NCBI GenBank assembly: GCA_905479575.1
Contig: CAJQNB010000076.1
Span: 1 to 64,000 of the forward strand
Source of the DNA: an uncultured Pseudophaeobacter sp.
GTDB taxonomy: Bacteria > Pseudomonadota > Alphaproteobacteria > Rhodobacterales > Rhodobacteraceae
Length of the DNA stretch: 64,000 nt
Direction: 5' to 3'
In this document: positions 54,329-63,091 of the stretch, piece after piece
How the letters are laid out: each line of letters starts with the position of its first letter
Position numbering within the stretch: the stretch's first letter is position 1
Translations under genes and position numbers: made by a program
Notes under the pieces: generated by a model
The model's database searches: none
Seen by the model: the letters and a program-made list of their open reading frames with translations, nothing else
Told to the model about the DNA's origin: nothing

Positions 54329-56258
54329 CATCGATAAATCCGGCATCAAAGGGCTGGTTGAGATCGGCCCCATCAAAGGGCAGCGCCCCAAGCGGGGTGC
54401 GGGGGAAACGGCCATCATCCACCGGGGCGATATTGCCGCTGATGGTCTGCGCCTTGCGCGACAGCTGGCGGGTGATCCGCTGCGCTTCGGCCTCGTTAGA
54501 GACCACCTGAGGGCGCAGTAACACCAGCAGAACGCGTTGATTATTCGAGCCGCTCTTGCCACGAAACAACCCCCCCACCAAGGGGAGTTCAGCCAGGCCC
54601 GGCACCTTTTGGCTGACCCCGCCCGAGCCATTTTCCAGCAATCCGCCCAGCATGATGACATTGCCATCACGCACCAATGCGGTGGTCGACAGAGACCGGC
54701 GCGAGGTGATCTCGCCACCGGAAGCGGCGGTGGAATTGGTCAGGTTAGAGACTTCCTGCTTGATCACCATGCGCACGGTGCGGTCGGCATTGATCTGCGG
54801 CGTCACATTCAGGGTTAGGCCAATATCCTGGCGTTCGATGGTCTGAAACGGATTATCAACCGAGCTGCTATCGCTGACAGTGGAATAGCTGCCGGTGACA
54901 AAGGGCACATTCTGCGCCACTACGATCTCGGCCTCCTGGTTGTTCAGGGTCAGGATCGAGGGCGTCGACAACAGCCGGGTGGAATTCACCGAGGCAATGG
55001 CGGTGATCAGCCCGACAATGCCATCGCCGCCGGCGTTGCGTTTGACACCGCCAAAGACGCCGCCCGATCCCAGTGTTGCGCCACCGCCATTGGAAACCGA
55101 TGAAATCAGATTGGTCAGGCTGGAGCGCCCGGGCAGATCAAACTGGGCGCCGCCCACCAAGGCATTGTTTAACACCGCGCCAAACTGCACCGACAGATCC
55201 GACAGCCCCTCGACCGACATTTCAAAAATCACCGCCTCGACCAGCACCTGGGTGGGGCGCTGATCCAGATAGCGCACCATCTGCACGATATCGTCAATAC
55301 GTTCCTGTGGCGCCGAGACCAGCAGCGTATTGGTCTGCAGCTCGGGCACGATGCGCACCGCCGCCCGGGTGCCAGAATCGCTATCACTGTTCAGGGTGCG
55401 CATCACCACATCCGAAATCGCCGCCGCATCGGCGTAGTTCAGCGCCACCGCCCGCGACACCACGGTATCGCGCTGGGTGTCCAGCTCATCCACCAAGAGC
55501 CGCACCCGGTGACGCAGCGCCTCGGAACCAGAGATCAGCAGCGCGTTTGACCGACGATCAACGCTCACCGAAGAACCCTCGGGGATCAGATCCATCGATT
55601 GCACCACCTGCAAGACCTCAGCCGCATTGGCGTTTTGCAGCCGCAGGATCTCGATTGGGGGAGCGGCCCGGGGCTGGTCCAACCGTTTGATCAGCCGGGT
55701 AATCCGATTGAGGTTGGCGCTGCGATCCGAAATGATCAGCCGCTTGGCGCCAGGCACCGGGGTCATCACTGCCTCGGCCGGCAACAGTGGTCGCACCACC
55801 TCAATGACCTCTTGCAAGGGCACCTCGCGCACCGGGATCACCCGGGTTTCAAAGCCACTAGGCAAGCCGGCGCTGCCCCCCGTCGACAGCTCTCGCGCCA
55901 CATTCATCGGCACGATGCGATCCGCACCTGCCCCTTCAATCAGGGTCAGCCGGTTCAGCTCCAGCACCGACAGGAAGACCTCAAACAAATCCTGCGGCGA
56001 CATCTGATCTGGTGCCAGCACCGTCACTGTGCCGCGCACCCCCGGGTCCAGCACAAAGCTGCGGCCGGTGGCTTCAGAGACAATTTCGACAAAATTGCGC
56101 AGGTCGGCATCGCGCAGATCCAGCGTCACCTGGGCGCGCAGGGGCTGCGCCAGGAGCAGCAGCATAAGCGCCCCTGCCCCGATCCAAAGACGGAGACCCC
56201 AGATAAAACCAATCCGCGCCGGTTGCAGGACCGGATGCATCGCTGCGCGCTGTGTCAT
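54264..56258 (-). CDS. gspD: type II secretion outer-membrane secretin GspD
   Basis: 664 residues from ATG 56258. A signal peptide (about 1-43, ending LRAQ) is followed by the N0 domain (VTLDLRDADLRNFVEIVSEATG) and N1-N3 repeats (IPVREVPLQEVIEVVRPLL, RLQNANAAEVLQVVQSM, LNYADAAAISDVVMRTL). The secretin core contains VLVEAVIFEMS, LLSTPSILTLNNQEAEIVVAQNVPFVTGSY and VKIQEVSN-like strands, with VPGLAELPLVGGLFRGK near the end. It forms the outer-membrane gate. A frame extending to 56447 is much longer than the normal leader and was not used. Confidence 0.96.
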   Translation of the reverse strand: MTQRAAMHPVLQPARIGFIWGLRLWIGAGALMLLLLAQPLRAQVTLDLRDADLRNFVEIVSEATGRSFVLDPGVRGTVTVLAPDQMSPQDLFEVFLSVLELNRLTLIEGAGADRIVPMNVARELSTGGSAGLPSGFETRVIPVREVPLQEVIEVVRPLLPAEAVMTPVPGAKRLIISDRSANLNRITRLIKRLDQPRAAPPIEILRLQNANAAEVLQVVQSMDLIPEGSSVSVDRRSNALLISGSEALRHRVRLLVDELDTQRDTVVSRAVALNYADAAAISDVVMRTLNSDSDSGTRAAVRIVPELQTNTLLVSAPQERIDDIVQMVRYLDQRPTQVLVEAVIFEMSVEGLSDLSVQFGAVLNNALVGGAQFDLPGRSSLTNLISSVSNGGGATLGSGGVFGGVKRNAGGDGIVGLITAIASVNSTRLLSTPSILTLNNQEAEIVVAQNVPFVTGSYSTVSDSSSVDNPFQTIERQDIGLTLNVTPQINADRTVRMVIKQEVSNLTNSTAASGGEITSRRSLSTTALVRDGNVIMLGGLLENGSGGVSQKVPGLAELPLVGGLFRGKSGSNNQRVLLVLLRPQVVSNEAEAQRITRQLSRKAQTISGNIAPVDDGRFPRTPLGALPFDGADLNQPFDAGFIDDAAQRRNYPPLPSRLRFQGGN

Positions 56259-56412
56259 GAGCTGCTCTTTATATACCTGGCGGGTCTGCCCGAATCCCTG
56301 GTGGATTCTCCAGCCCCGCTTCTCTGATGTGCTGACCGGCATCATAGAGGGTTTACGCCCAAAACCCACGGTTTTCTGACCGGGCCGCCGCCAGGTTTGA
56401 ATCACCTGTGGC

Positions 56413-56453
56413 GCGGGGCTCTGCCCCCACGGGATATTTAGGGCCAAATGAAG
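56413..56453 (+). repeat. dispersed intergenic repeat, copy B
   Basis: GCGGGGCTCTGCCCCCACGGGATATTTAGGGCCAAATGAAG (given as motif, 41 nt) lies in the 224-bp gap between gspD and rfbA. The GGATATTT...GCCAAA core is shared with the inverted copy at 61490-61556. The GGGGC...GCCCC head can form a hairpin. Confidence 0.5.
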
Positions 56454-56482
56454 CCCATGCCTCTGCGGCAGGGCCCCGGCAC

Positions 56483-57373
56483 CTAGTCCAGCAGGCGTTC
56501 CAGATAGCGGCCGTAGTCGTTTTTGGCAAAGAGCTTGGCCCGCGCCTTGAGCTGGTCGCGGTCGATCCAGCCCTGCTCAAAGGCGATTTCTTCCGGGCAG
56601 CCGGTCTGCAGCCCCTGGCGCTCCTGCAGGGTGCGGACAAAGTTCCCCGCCTCCAGCAATGAGCCATGGGTGCCGGTATCGAGCCAGGCATAGCCCCGGC
56701 CCATGGTCTCAACCCGTAGGGCCTCTTCGTCCAGATAGCTCTGCAGCAGATCGGTGATCTCAAGCTCACCGCGGGGAGAGGGCTGCACCGCCCGGGCCCG
56801 CTCTGGCGCCGAGCCATCGAGGAAATACAGCCCCGTCACCGCGTAATTTGACGGTGGGGCCTGCGGCTTTTCGATGATCTGACGGGCGCGGCCATCTGCA
56901 TCAAAGGCCACCACCCCATAGCGTTCGGGATCGGCCACGTGATAGCCAAAGACAGTGCCACCCGCAGGCTGCGCATCCGCCGCCGCCAGCAGTTTGGGCA
57001 GGCCATGGCCAAAGAAGATATTATCCCCCAGCACCAGCGCCGACGGCGCCCCGGCCAGAAACGCCTCGGCCAGAATAAAGGCCTGGGCCAGGCCATCGGG
57101 CGCGGGCTGCACCACATAGGTCAGCTCAACCCCCCACTGGCTGCCATCGCCCAGGGTGCGTTTGAACTGTGCCTGATCCTGCGGTGTTGTGATCACACAG
57201 ATCTCACGGATCCCCGCCAGCATCAGCACGCTCAGGGGATAATAGATCATCGGCTTGTCATAGATCGGCAACAGCTGTTTTGAGACGCCCATGGTGATCG
57301 GATACAGCCGGGTGCCAGAGCCCCCCGCCAAAATGATGCCTTTTCGATCCGCGCCGGGCTTGCCTGCACTCAT
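56483..57373 (-). CDS. rfbA: glucose-1-phosphate thymidylyltransferase
   Basis: 296 residues, the usual RmlA length. It makes dTDP-glucose from glucose-1-phosphate and dTTP, the first step of dTDP-L-rhamnose synthesis. Signatures are [16 protein letters not shown] with the pyrophosphorylase loop, [35 protein letters not shown] and [12 protein letters not shown]. It overlaps rfbD by four bases and ends the operon order rfbC-B-D-A on the minus strand. Confidence 0.97.
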   Translation of the reverse strand: MSAGKPGADRKGIILAGGSGTRLYPITMGVSKQLLPIYDKPMIYYPLSVLMLAGIREICVITTPQDQAQFKRTLGDGSQWGVELTYVVQPAPDGLAQAFILAEAFLAGAPSALVLGDNIFFGHGLPKLLAAADAQPAGGTVFGYHVADPERYGVVAFDADGRARQIIEKPQAPPSNYAVTGLYFLDGSAPERARAVQPSPRGELEITDLLQSYLDEEALRVETMGRGYAWLDTGTHGSLLEAGNFVRTLQERQGLQTGCPEEIAFEQGWIDRDQLKARAKLFAKNDYGRYLERLLD

Positions 57374-58221
57374 AATGCCTCTCCTAAATCGTTCAAAATA
57401 TCCCTAAGTCCCAGCCGCCAATCGGGCTGAGAAATGTTAAAAACAGTCTCTAATGTTGCGCAATCCAATCGTGAGTTCAGCGGCCGCGCCGCCGGGGTTG
57501 GATAGGCGGAGGTGGCAATATCCGTCACCTCACAGGTCATCCCGGCCTGGGCAAAAATCTCCGCCGCAACCCCGGCCCAGCTCACCTCAGGCAGGCCCTG
57601 CAAATGGTAGGTGCCGGATTTACCCCGGTCCGCCCGCAATTGCCGCGCCATCTCCAGGCAGGCGGCGGCAATGTCGCGCGCCGGAGTGGGCGCGCCGATC
57701 TGGTCCCCGACAATACTCAGATGATCCCGCTCCGCCCCCAGGCGCAGCATGGTTTTGACAAAGTTATGGCCATGGGCCGAAACCACCCAGGAGGTGCGCA
57801 AAATGGCATAGCGCCCGCCGGTAGCCGCCACGGCTTCTTCCCCCGCCAGCTTGGAGCGCCCATAGGCATTGATCGGCGCCACAGCATCGCTTGGCTGCCA
57901 CGGGGTCGTGCCACTGCCATCAAAGACATAATCCGTCGAGACGGTCACAAAGGGAATGTCCAGCTCGGCACAGGCCTGGGCCATCGCCGCCGGCGCTGCA
58001 CCGTTCACCACCTGGGCCAGCGCGTCTTCCTCTTCGGCGCGGTCCACCGCCGTATAGGCGGCAGCATTGATCACGGCGACAGGGGCATAGTGCCCAATAG
58101 CCTCGGCGCAGGCGGCGGGATCCGACAGATCCACCTGCGCGCGGCCCAGACAGGTCACCCCTTCCAGCAGCGCCAGTTCCCGCGCCAACTGACCGGTTTT
58201 TCCAAACACCAAAATGCTCAT
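57370..58221 (-). CDS. rfbD: dTDP-4-dehydrorhamnose reductase
   Basis: 283 residues. It has a GKTGQLARE-type Rossmann start, [15 protein letters not shown] and STDYVFDG, and the active-site Tyr-xxx-Lys is [12 protein letters not shown]. It reduces dTDP-4-keto-L-rhamnose to dTDP-L-rhamnose with NAD(P)H. It is coupled to rfbA by ATGA and separated from rfbB by 69 bases that contain a palindrome. Confidence 0.96.
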   Translation of the reverse strand: MSILVFGKTGQLARELALLEGVTCLGRAQVDLSDPAACAEAIGHYAPVAVINAAAYTAVDRAEEEDALAQVVNGAAPAAMAQACAELDIPFVTVSTDYVFDGSGTTPWQPSDAVAPINAYGRSKLAGEEAVAATGGRYAILRTSWVVSAHGHNFVKTMLRLGAERDHLSIVGDQIGAPTPARDIAAACLEMARQLRADRGKSGTYHLQGLPEVSWAGVAAEIFAQAGMTCEVTDIATSAYPTPAARPLNSRLDCATLETVFNISQPDWRLGLRDILNDLGEAL

Positions 58222-58236
58222 GTCCTGCGCCCTATT

Positions 58237-58267
58237 TTCATCTTGCTGTAAATACCTCCGCCGGAGG
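58237..58267 (-). repeat. dispersed intergenic repeat, copy C (inverted)
   Basis: Read on the minus strand, CGGAGGTATTTACAGCAAGATGAA closely matches copy A (CGAGGTATTTTGGGTAAGATGAAA). It lies inside the rfb operon, between rfbB and rfbD. The adjoining CCTCC-GCC-GGAGG forms a small stem. Confidence 0.5.
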
Positions 58268-58268
58268 C

Positions 58269-58290
58269 CGGCTTTCCAGCTGGAAAGCCG
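58269..58290. repeat. perfect 22-bp palindrome between rfbB and rfbD
   Basis: CGGCTTTCCAG and its exact complement CTGGAAAGCCG abut with no spacer, ending one base before the stop codon of rfbB (58291). The RNA would form an 11-bp hairpin without a loop tail, or a dyad for a dimeric DNA-binding protein. No T-tract follows. Confidence 0.85.
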
Positions 58291-59349
58291 CTACTGCCTT
58301 GTCCCCGTCCCCAGCCGCTGCCCCACACCATCGCGGGTCTGCAGGGCGCGCCACCAGGCCTCATTCTCCAGATACCACTGCACCGTGCGCTGCAGCCCTT
58401 CCTCAACCGTCACAGAGGGGCGCCAGCCCAGCTCCGCGCGGATACGCGAGGGATCAATTGCATAGCGCGCATCATGGCCCGGGCGATCCGTCACAAAGGT
58501 GATCTGATCCTGGTAGGACAGGCCATCTGCACGGGGGCGTTTTTCATCCAGAATGGTGCAGAGGGTTTGCACCAGTTCCAGGTTGGAACACTCGTTCTCA
58601 CCGCCAATATTATAGCTGCGTCCCAGCTGGCCCTTTTGCAGCACCAACAGCAGCGCATCGGCGTGATCTTCCACATAGAGCCAGTCGCGCACGTTTGATC
58701 CATCGCCGTAGATCGGCAGCGCCTTGCCCGCCAGCGCGTTCAGGATCACCACCGGCACCAGCTTTTCCGGGAAATGGAAGGGGCCGTAGTTGTTGGAACA
58801 ATTGGTCAGCACCACCGGCAAGCCATAGGTCTCGGCCCAGGCGCGCACCAGATGGTCAGAGGCCGCCTTGCTGGCGGAATAGGGCGAGCGCGGATCGTAA
58901 GCCGTCTCCTCAGTAAACTGCACAGATGGGTCGGCAGGCAGCGAGCCATAGACCTCATCCGTCGAAATGTGATGAAAGCGAAACCCCTCTGGGCGGCCAC
59001 ATTCGGTCCAGTATTTGCGCGCTGCTTCCAGCATATTAAAGGTGCCGGTGATATTGGTCTCGATAAAATCGCCAGGCCCATCAATCGAGCGGTCCACATG
59101 GCTCTCGGCAGCCAGATGCATCACCGCATCCGGGGCATGGGCGGCAAAGATCCGGTCCAGCGCCGCACGATCGCGAATGTCTGCCTGCTCAAAGGCGTAG
59201 TTGGGATGATCCGCCACCTCGGCCACATTCTCCAGGCAGGCGGCATAGGTCAGCGCATCCAGGTTCACCACCCGATGGCCATCGCCAATGGCGCGACGCA
59301 CCACCGCCGAGCCGATAAACCCGGCCCCGCCGGTCACCAGAACTTTCAT
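58291..59349 (-). CDS. rfbB: dTDP-glucose 4,6-dehydratase
   Basis: 352 residues. It has an N-terminal [18 protein letters not shown] motif, the catalytic region [15 protein letters not shown] (Thr-Asp-Glu triad), and [15 protein letters not shown] with the Tyr-xxx-Lys pair. [20 protein letters not shown]-like substrate motifs also fit. It converts dTDP-glucose to dTDP-4-keto-6-deoxyglucose. The start overlaps the rfbC stop by four bases. Confidence 0.97.
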   Translation of the reverse strand: MKVLVTGGAGFIGSAVVRRAIGDGHRVVNLDALTYAACLENVAEVADHPNYAFEQADIRDRAALDRIFAAHAPDAVMHLAAESHVDRSIDGPGDFIETNITGTFNMLEAARKYWTECGRPEGFRFHHISTDEVYGSLPADPSVQFTEETAYDPRSPYSASKAASDHLVRAWAETYGLPVVLTNCSNNYGPFHFPEKLVPVVILNALAGKALPIYGDGSNVRDWLYVEDHADALLLVLQKGQLGRSYNIGGENECSNLELVQTLCTILDEKRPRADGLSYQDQITFVTDRPGHDARYAIDPSRIRAELGWRPSVTVEEGLQRTVQWYLENEAWWRALQTRDGVGQRLGTGTRQ

Positions 59350-59909
59350 GCCAGTGCTCCCTGCCAGACAAAGGGGCTGTCAAAATCCGCCAGTGCAGGC
59401 GCCGCTGCGTCCTTTTCTGACAGTAGCGGCGGGCCGTCAAAGCCCCAGTCCACACCGCAGCTGTCCCAGGCCACCGCGCCATCGCAGTCCGGCGCGTAGT
59501 AATCGCTGCATTTATACAGGATCTCGGTCTCTGGTGCGAGGGTGATAAACCCATGCAGGAACCCCACCGGCACCAACAGTTGTTTGCCATTTTCCGCCGT
59601 CAGCTCGATACCAAACCACTGCCCATAGGTCGGCGAGCCCTTGCGGATGTCCACCGCCACATCAAACAGCGCCCCACGACCACAGCGCACCAGTTTGGCC
59701 TGCGCATGGGGCGGCGACTGAAAATGCAGCCCCCGCAGGGTGCCCTTTTGCATCGACAGCGAATGATTGTCCTGCACAAAGTCGATTTCAATCCCCTGCT
59801 CGGCCAGGCTGCGTTGGCTCCAGCATTCGCTAAAAAATCCTCGCGCATCCCCAAATCGCTGCGGCACCAGAACCTTTAGCCCCGACAATGGAGTATCGTC
59901 TACCTGCAC
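59346..59909 (-). CDS. rfbC: dTDP-4-dehydrorhamnose 3,5-epimerase
   Basis: 187 residues if translation begins at GTG 59909 (GGGGA six bases upstream), giving the usual M-Q-x-x-D-T-P-L start. A TTG at 59936 would add nine residues. The cupin core has [18 protein letters not shown] with the catalytic histidine, [16 protein letters not shown] and [22 protein letters not shown] sits near the end. It is the first gene of rfbCBDA and is transcribed divergently from the glycosyltransferase gene. Confidence 0.93.
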   Translation of the reverse strand: MQVDDTPLSGLKVLVPQRFGDARGFFSECWSQRSLAEQGIEIDFVQDNHSLSMQKGTLRGLHFQSPPHAQAKLVRCGRGALFDVAVDIRKGSPTYGQWFGIELTAENGKQLLVPVGFLHGFITLAPETEILYKCSDYYAPDCDGAVAWDSCGVDWGFDGPPLLSEKDAAAPALADFDSPFVWQGALA

Positions 59910-60083
59910 AACCTGTCCCCAATCTGTTCTCTTCAAAATCTTTCATAGTCATAACAATGCCCCACTTGATTGTCACCGTGAAACAGAAGGCAAAACAGCC
60001 CATTCAAAGCATGACCACTTGCCTCATCCCAGAGGAGCCGCCAAACAAACAAATAATTTCTTACATGAGCTTACCGATCTTCA

Positions 60084-61328
60084 ATGAAACTTCTTTTTGT
60101 CCATCAAAACATGCCCGGCCAATACCGCGAGCTGCTCACCTGGCTGGTCCAACAGGGCGGCCATGAGATCCTCTTTCTCACCCAGCGCCGGGGGCTGCGG
60201 CTGCCGGGGGTGACAACCGTGACCTACACCCCCCACCACCAGCCCGCCAAAGACGCCTATGGGCTGTCACGGGACTGGGAGACGGCCGCAGGGGCCGGGC
60301 TTGGCGCCGCCCTGGCAGCCCGTCAGCTGGAACGCGACCAGGGCTTTAAGCCCGATATCATCATCGGCCATACTGGCTGGGGCGAATTATTGTTCATGAA
60401 AGAGATCTGGCCGGATGTGCCGGTGATCGGCTTTTTTGAATATTTCTACCGCACCTCTGGTGGCTTGGTTGGCTTTGACCCGGAAAACCCCGCCAATGAT
60501 CAGGCCGGCTTTTTTGCCCAGGCGCGCAATACCGTGCCCTATGCCAGTATCGAAGCGGTCGATCAGGGCCATACTCCCACCCTGTGGCAACGCGACCGCT
60601 TCCCGCCGTCCTTCCATGACCGCATGTATACCTGCCACGATGGCATTCGCTGTGATCGCTTGCTGCCCGATGCCAATGCTTCGGTTGGCTTGGGGCGGCT
60701 GGAGCAGCCGCTGACCCGCGACGACGAGGTCATCACCTATGTGGCGCGCAATATGGAACGCGCCCGCGGCTTTCACATCATGATGCGCGCCCTGCCCCAG
60801 ATCCTGGCCACCCGCCCCAAGGCGCGGGTTTTGATGATTGGCGGCAACGAGACCTCCTACGGGGTTGAGAGCAGCCATCCCAAAGGCCTGCGCGGCGAAA
60901 TGGAAGCGGAACTTGGCGACAGCGTCGATTGGAGCCGGGTGCATTTCCTCGGCAAGGTGCCCTATGAGGATCTCTGCCGTATCCTGCGCATCAGCCGCTG
61001 CCATATCTACCTGACCATGCCCTTTGTGCTCAGCTGGTCGCTGCTCGAGGCGATGTCGATGCAGGCCACCGTGGTGGCGGCAGATGTGGCCCCGGTGCGC
61101 GAGGCGGTCACCCATGGGCAGACCGGTATGTTGGTGGATTTCTTTGACCCGGGCGCGCTTGCGGATCAGGTGGTGGATGTGGTGGGTAATCCAGGATCTT
61201 ACGCCCATCTGGGCCCCGCGGCCCGCGCTCATGTGCTGCAAAATTACGATTTCCTCAGCCATTGCCTGCCCGAACATATCGCCCAGATCAACGCCCTGGT
61301 GCCTGCCGCCAAACGGATCCAGATCTAG
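60084..61328 (+). CDS. glycosyltransferase, GT-B fold (family 4-like)
   Basis: 414 residues. KLLFVHQNMPGQYRELLTWLVQQGG forms the N-terminal nucleotide-independent half. After a linker region with IIIGHTGWGE and FEYFYR, the C-terminal half shows VLMIGGNETSYG, VHFLGKVPYEDLCRILRISRCHIYLT and FVLSWSLLEAMSMQATVVA, the EX7E-like donor site of GT4 enzymes. It adds a sugar from an NDP or GDP donor to a growing glycan, plausibly rhamnose, as it sits beside rfbCBDA. The ribosome site is weak. Confidence 0.88.
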   Translation: MKLLFVHQNMPGQYRELLTWLVQQGGHEILFLTQRRGLRLPGVTTVTYTPHHQPAKDAYGLSRDWETAAGAGLGAALAARQLERDQGFKPDIIIGHTGWGELLFMKEIWPDVPVIGFFEYFYRTSGGLVGFDPENPANDQAGFFAQARNTVPYASIEAVDQGHTPTLWQRDRFPPSFHDRMYTCHDGIRCDRLLPDANASVGLGRLEQPLTRDDEVITYVARNMERARGFHIMMRALPQILATRPKARVLMIGGNETSYGVESSHPKGLRGEMEAELGDSVDWSRVHFLGKVPYEDLCRILRISRCHIYLTMPFVLSWSLLEAMSMQATVVAADVAPVREAVTHGQTGMLVDFFDPGALADQVVDVVGNPGSYAHLGPAARAHVLQNYDFLSHCLPEHIAQINALVPAAKRIQI

Positions 61329-61430
61329 CGCGCCCGGCCTTGAACAGGCATCACCTGTTCGCGGCCTTCGCCTGCGGCTCAAGGCCAAAAGTGATGCGCG
61401 ATACCTCAGGTGAAAGGCCGAGCACTTTCG

Positions 61431-61458
61431 TCAAATGTTTCGCGCGCGAAACATTTGA
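61431..61458. repeat. perfect 28-bp palindrome, parS-like
   Basis: TCAAATGTTTCGCG and its exact complement are joined directly, giving 14 bp per arm. It contains TGTTTC...GAAACA, the two outer arms of the ParB-binding chromosomal parS, but the centre is CGCGCG instead of the ACGT core. It lies in the 243-bp gap between convergent glycosyltransferase and repA, close to parA. Just downstream, CATTTGATGCTC is repeated once (61452-61463 and about 61468-61479). Confidence 0.8.
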
Positions 61459-61489
61459 TGCTCTCCCATTTGATGCTCCCCGGCGAGGG

Positions 61490-61556
61490 GCTTTCCCTTT
61501 GGCTGAAAATATCCTGGGGCAATGCGCGCCGTGGCGCCAGGGGGCTTAGCCCCCCT
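61490..61556 (-). repeat. dispersed intergenic repeat, copy D (inverted)
   Basis: On the minus strand a GGGGG...CCCCC head is followed by CCAGGATATTTTCAGCCAAA, related to copy B (GGGATATTTAGGGCCAAA). It is just outside the stop of repA. Confidence 0.5.
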
Positions 61557-61571
61557 TTCAACGATAGAGTC

Positions 61572-62588
61572 TTATTCCGAGCCGCGTTTTTTCACCCAGC
61601 CCAGAAAGGCCGCATCGGCCTGGCGCAGGCGTGGCCGCCCGGATCTGGCCCACATGGCGCGCCACTCGGCCTCCAGCCCGTAGACATCTGCCCCCGGCAT
61701 CAAATCACGGGCGCGCTCCAGCGTGGTGGCTTTCAGAACCGGCGCATCCAGAGCCCCCGGCTCGGTCACCGCGTGTTTCTGACTGAACCGGATCAAATCC
61801 CCCGGCAGCTCTTCCATGGCATAGTCCGGCAGCGGCTGCGCCTCTATCATGTCGCGGACCATCTTGCGAAACACCCGGCGCGGACTGGCGGAGCCGGATT
61901 TTTTCAGCAGGGTTTCCACCGAAATGGTCCAGGCGCTTTGGCGACCACAGTGTTTGCGTGTCAGCTCATAGATGCGCCGCTCCAGCGGTTTGCGCAGGCG
62001 AAAGTAATCCCGGCTCAGCGTCAGCACCGATTTTGACAGCACCGCGCGAAACAGCCAGTCCGACAGGGTCACCGCCACATTGACCATGCGCCCACCCCGC
62101 GCTTTGCGTACAATCTCCCAGCTCTCGATCAGGCCAAAGCCAGAGGTCACCTCTTCGCCACCCGTCACGATATTGGTGGTGATGCGGGTGCCGGCCAGAC
62201 GCTCAAAGCTCTCGCGCAGGCGCCGGTAGGCATCGCCCGAGGTCTCGCGGTTGGTGGCGATCAGCAGATCATGGGCCTTCAGATGCAGGGTGCGCGACAG
62301 TTGCCGCCCGGCATTCTGCGCCGCCATCAGCTGGCTGATACAGAAGATCAGGATATCCTTGTCATGAATCGTCGCCAGACCTTTGACCGATGGCACCACG
62401 GTGATCTCGGCGCCATTATGTTCGTAGTTCAGGATGCGCCGGTCCGGCCGCGTCGCCAGGGAAAACAGCGGATGCTCCATCGAGGCCAGATCGTTTTTGG
62501 GAATCGCATCAAAGATATCGCAGAGGAAAAAACGCCCCTCTGCGCCCCCCTGCGCTTCAGCTGGATATGCTCCGCCTGCCGCCGCCAT
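61572..62588 (-). CDS. repA: plasmid replication initiator, RepA type
   Basis: 338 residues. It matches the replication initiator family found on alphaproteobacterial plasmids: an internal winged-helix region (LFSLATRPDRRILNYEHNG, ITVVPSVKGLATIHDKDILIF) and a second with ELTRKHCGRQSAWTISVETLLKKSGSASPRRVFRK. The C-terminus is basic. It would bind iterons at the neighbouring origin and load the host helicase. Transcription leads away from the origin candidate and the divergent parA. Exact start uncertain; an ATG at 62588 with GGGGC upstream was used. Confidence 0.9.
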   Translation of the reverse strand: MAAAGGAYPAEAQGGAEGRFFLCDIFDAIPKNDLASMEHPLFSLATRPDRRILNYEHNGAEITVVPSVKGLATIHDKDILIFCISQLMAAQNAGRQLSRTLHLKAHDLLIATNRETSGDAYRRLRESFERLAGTRITTNIVTGGEEVTSGFGLIESWEIVRKARGGRMVNVAVTLSDWLFRAVLSKSVLTLSRDYFRLRKPLERRIYELTRKHCGRQSAWTISVETLLKKSGSASPRRVFRKMVRDMIEAQPLPDYAMEELPGDLIRFSQKHAVTEPGALDAPVLKATTLERARDLMPGADVYGLEAEWRAMWARSGRPRLRQADAAFLGWVKKRGSE

Positions 62589-63091
62589 AACTGCCCCGCC
62601 CGTTCTGCCTGCTGCCCCCAGGTTTTTGCGTCTGAGTTGTCAGACTCCCGGGTGACTCGTTTTCGTGGTTTTGATTACGCCCACCCTAGAGTTATCCACA
62701 TGGTTTCTCAACGGGGTTCCGGAATCGTTGCTTCGGGGGTTTGGAGTCAGTTCAACGGGGTTTCAGAGTCACTTCTGGCAAAAAATGTGGCCAAATGATC
62801 AGTAAAAAAAGGGCTTTGCGCCAGTCTCCCATGTCCTATAACTATAATATAACTCATAAATAACAGGGTAGAAAAATTTTCGCCCCCCAAAAGCCGCCGC
62901 TTTCCCCTCGTGCACAGGCTTGATTTGCTTAGAAAAAGAAAAAGGTCTGCGCATATTCTTCCCATGTGCCGCCTTTTGTGCTATCAGTCCATAAAGACGA
63001 TACATGACCCTGCTGAAAGGCCAAAGCGCAGAGCGCTGCGCAGCAGGACAGGCAGCAAACGGACAGCAACGGGCAGAGGCGGCACACCAGC
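62589..63091. other. 503-bp repA-parA intergenic region, candidate replication origin
   Basis: A perfect DnaA box TTATCCACA is at 62692-62700. Three iteron-like direct repeats with the core GGGGTT-Y/C-N-G-R-R-TC follow at 62708, 62732 and 62752, spaced 23 and 21 bp. An A+T-rich tract, likely the unwinding region, is at about 62790-62880. The region also must hold the repA and parA promoters. No gene of its own was recognised. Confidence 0.7.
62708..62773 (+). repeat. three iteron-like repeats
   Basis: GGGGTTCCGGAATC, GGGGTTTGGAGTC and GGGGTTTCAGAGTC start at 62713, 62736 and 62757, so each is on nearly the same helix face (21-23 bp steps). The flanks TCAACGGGG are shared by the first and third. 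They adjoin a consensus DnaA box, as in iteron plasmids. Confidence 0.6.

Noticed and set aside
62747-62965. 72-residue frame in the repA-parA gap
   Set aside because: Coincides with the iterons and AT-rich origin tract; composition is not protein-like.
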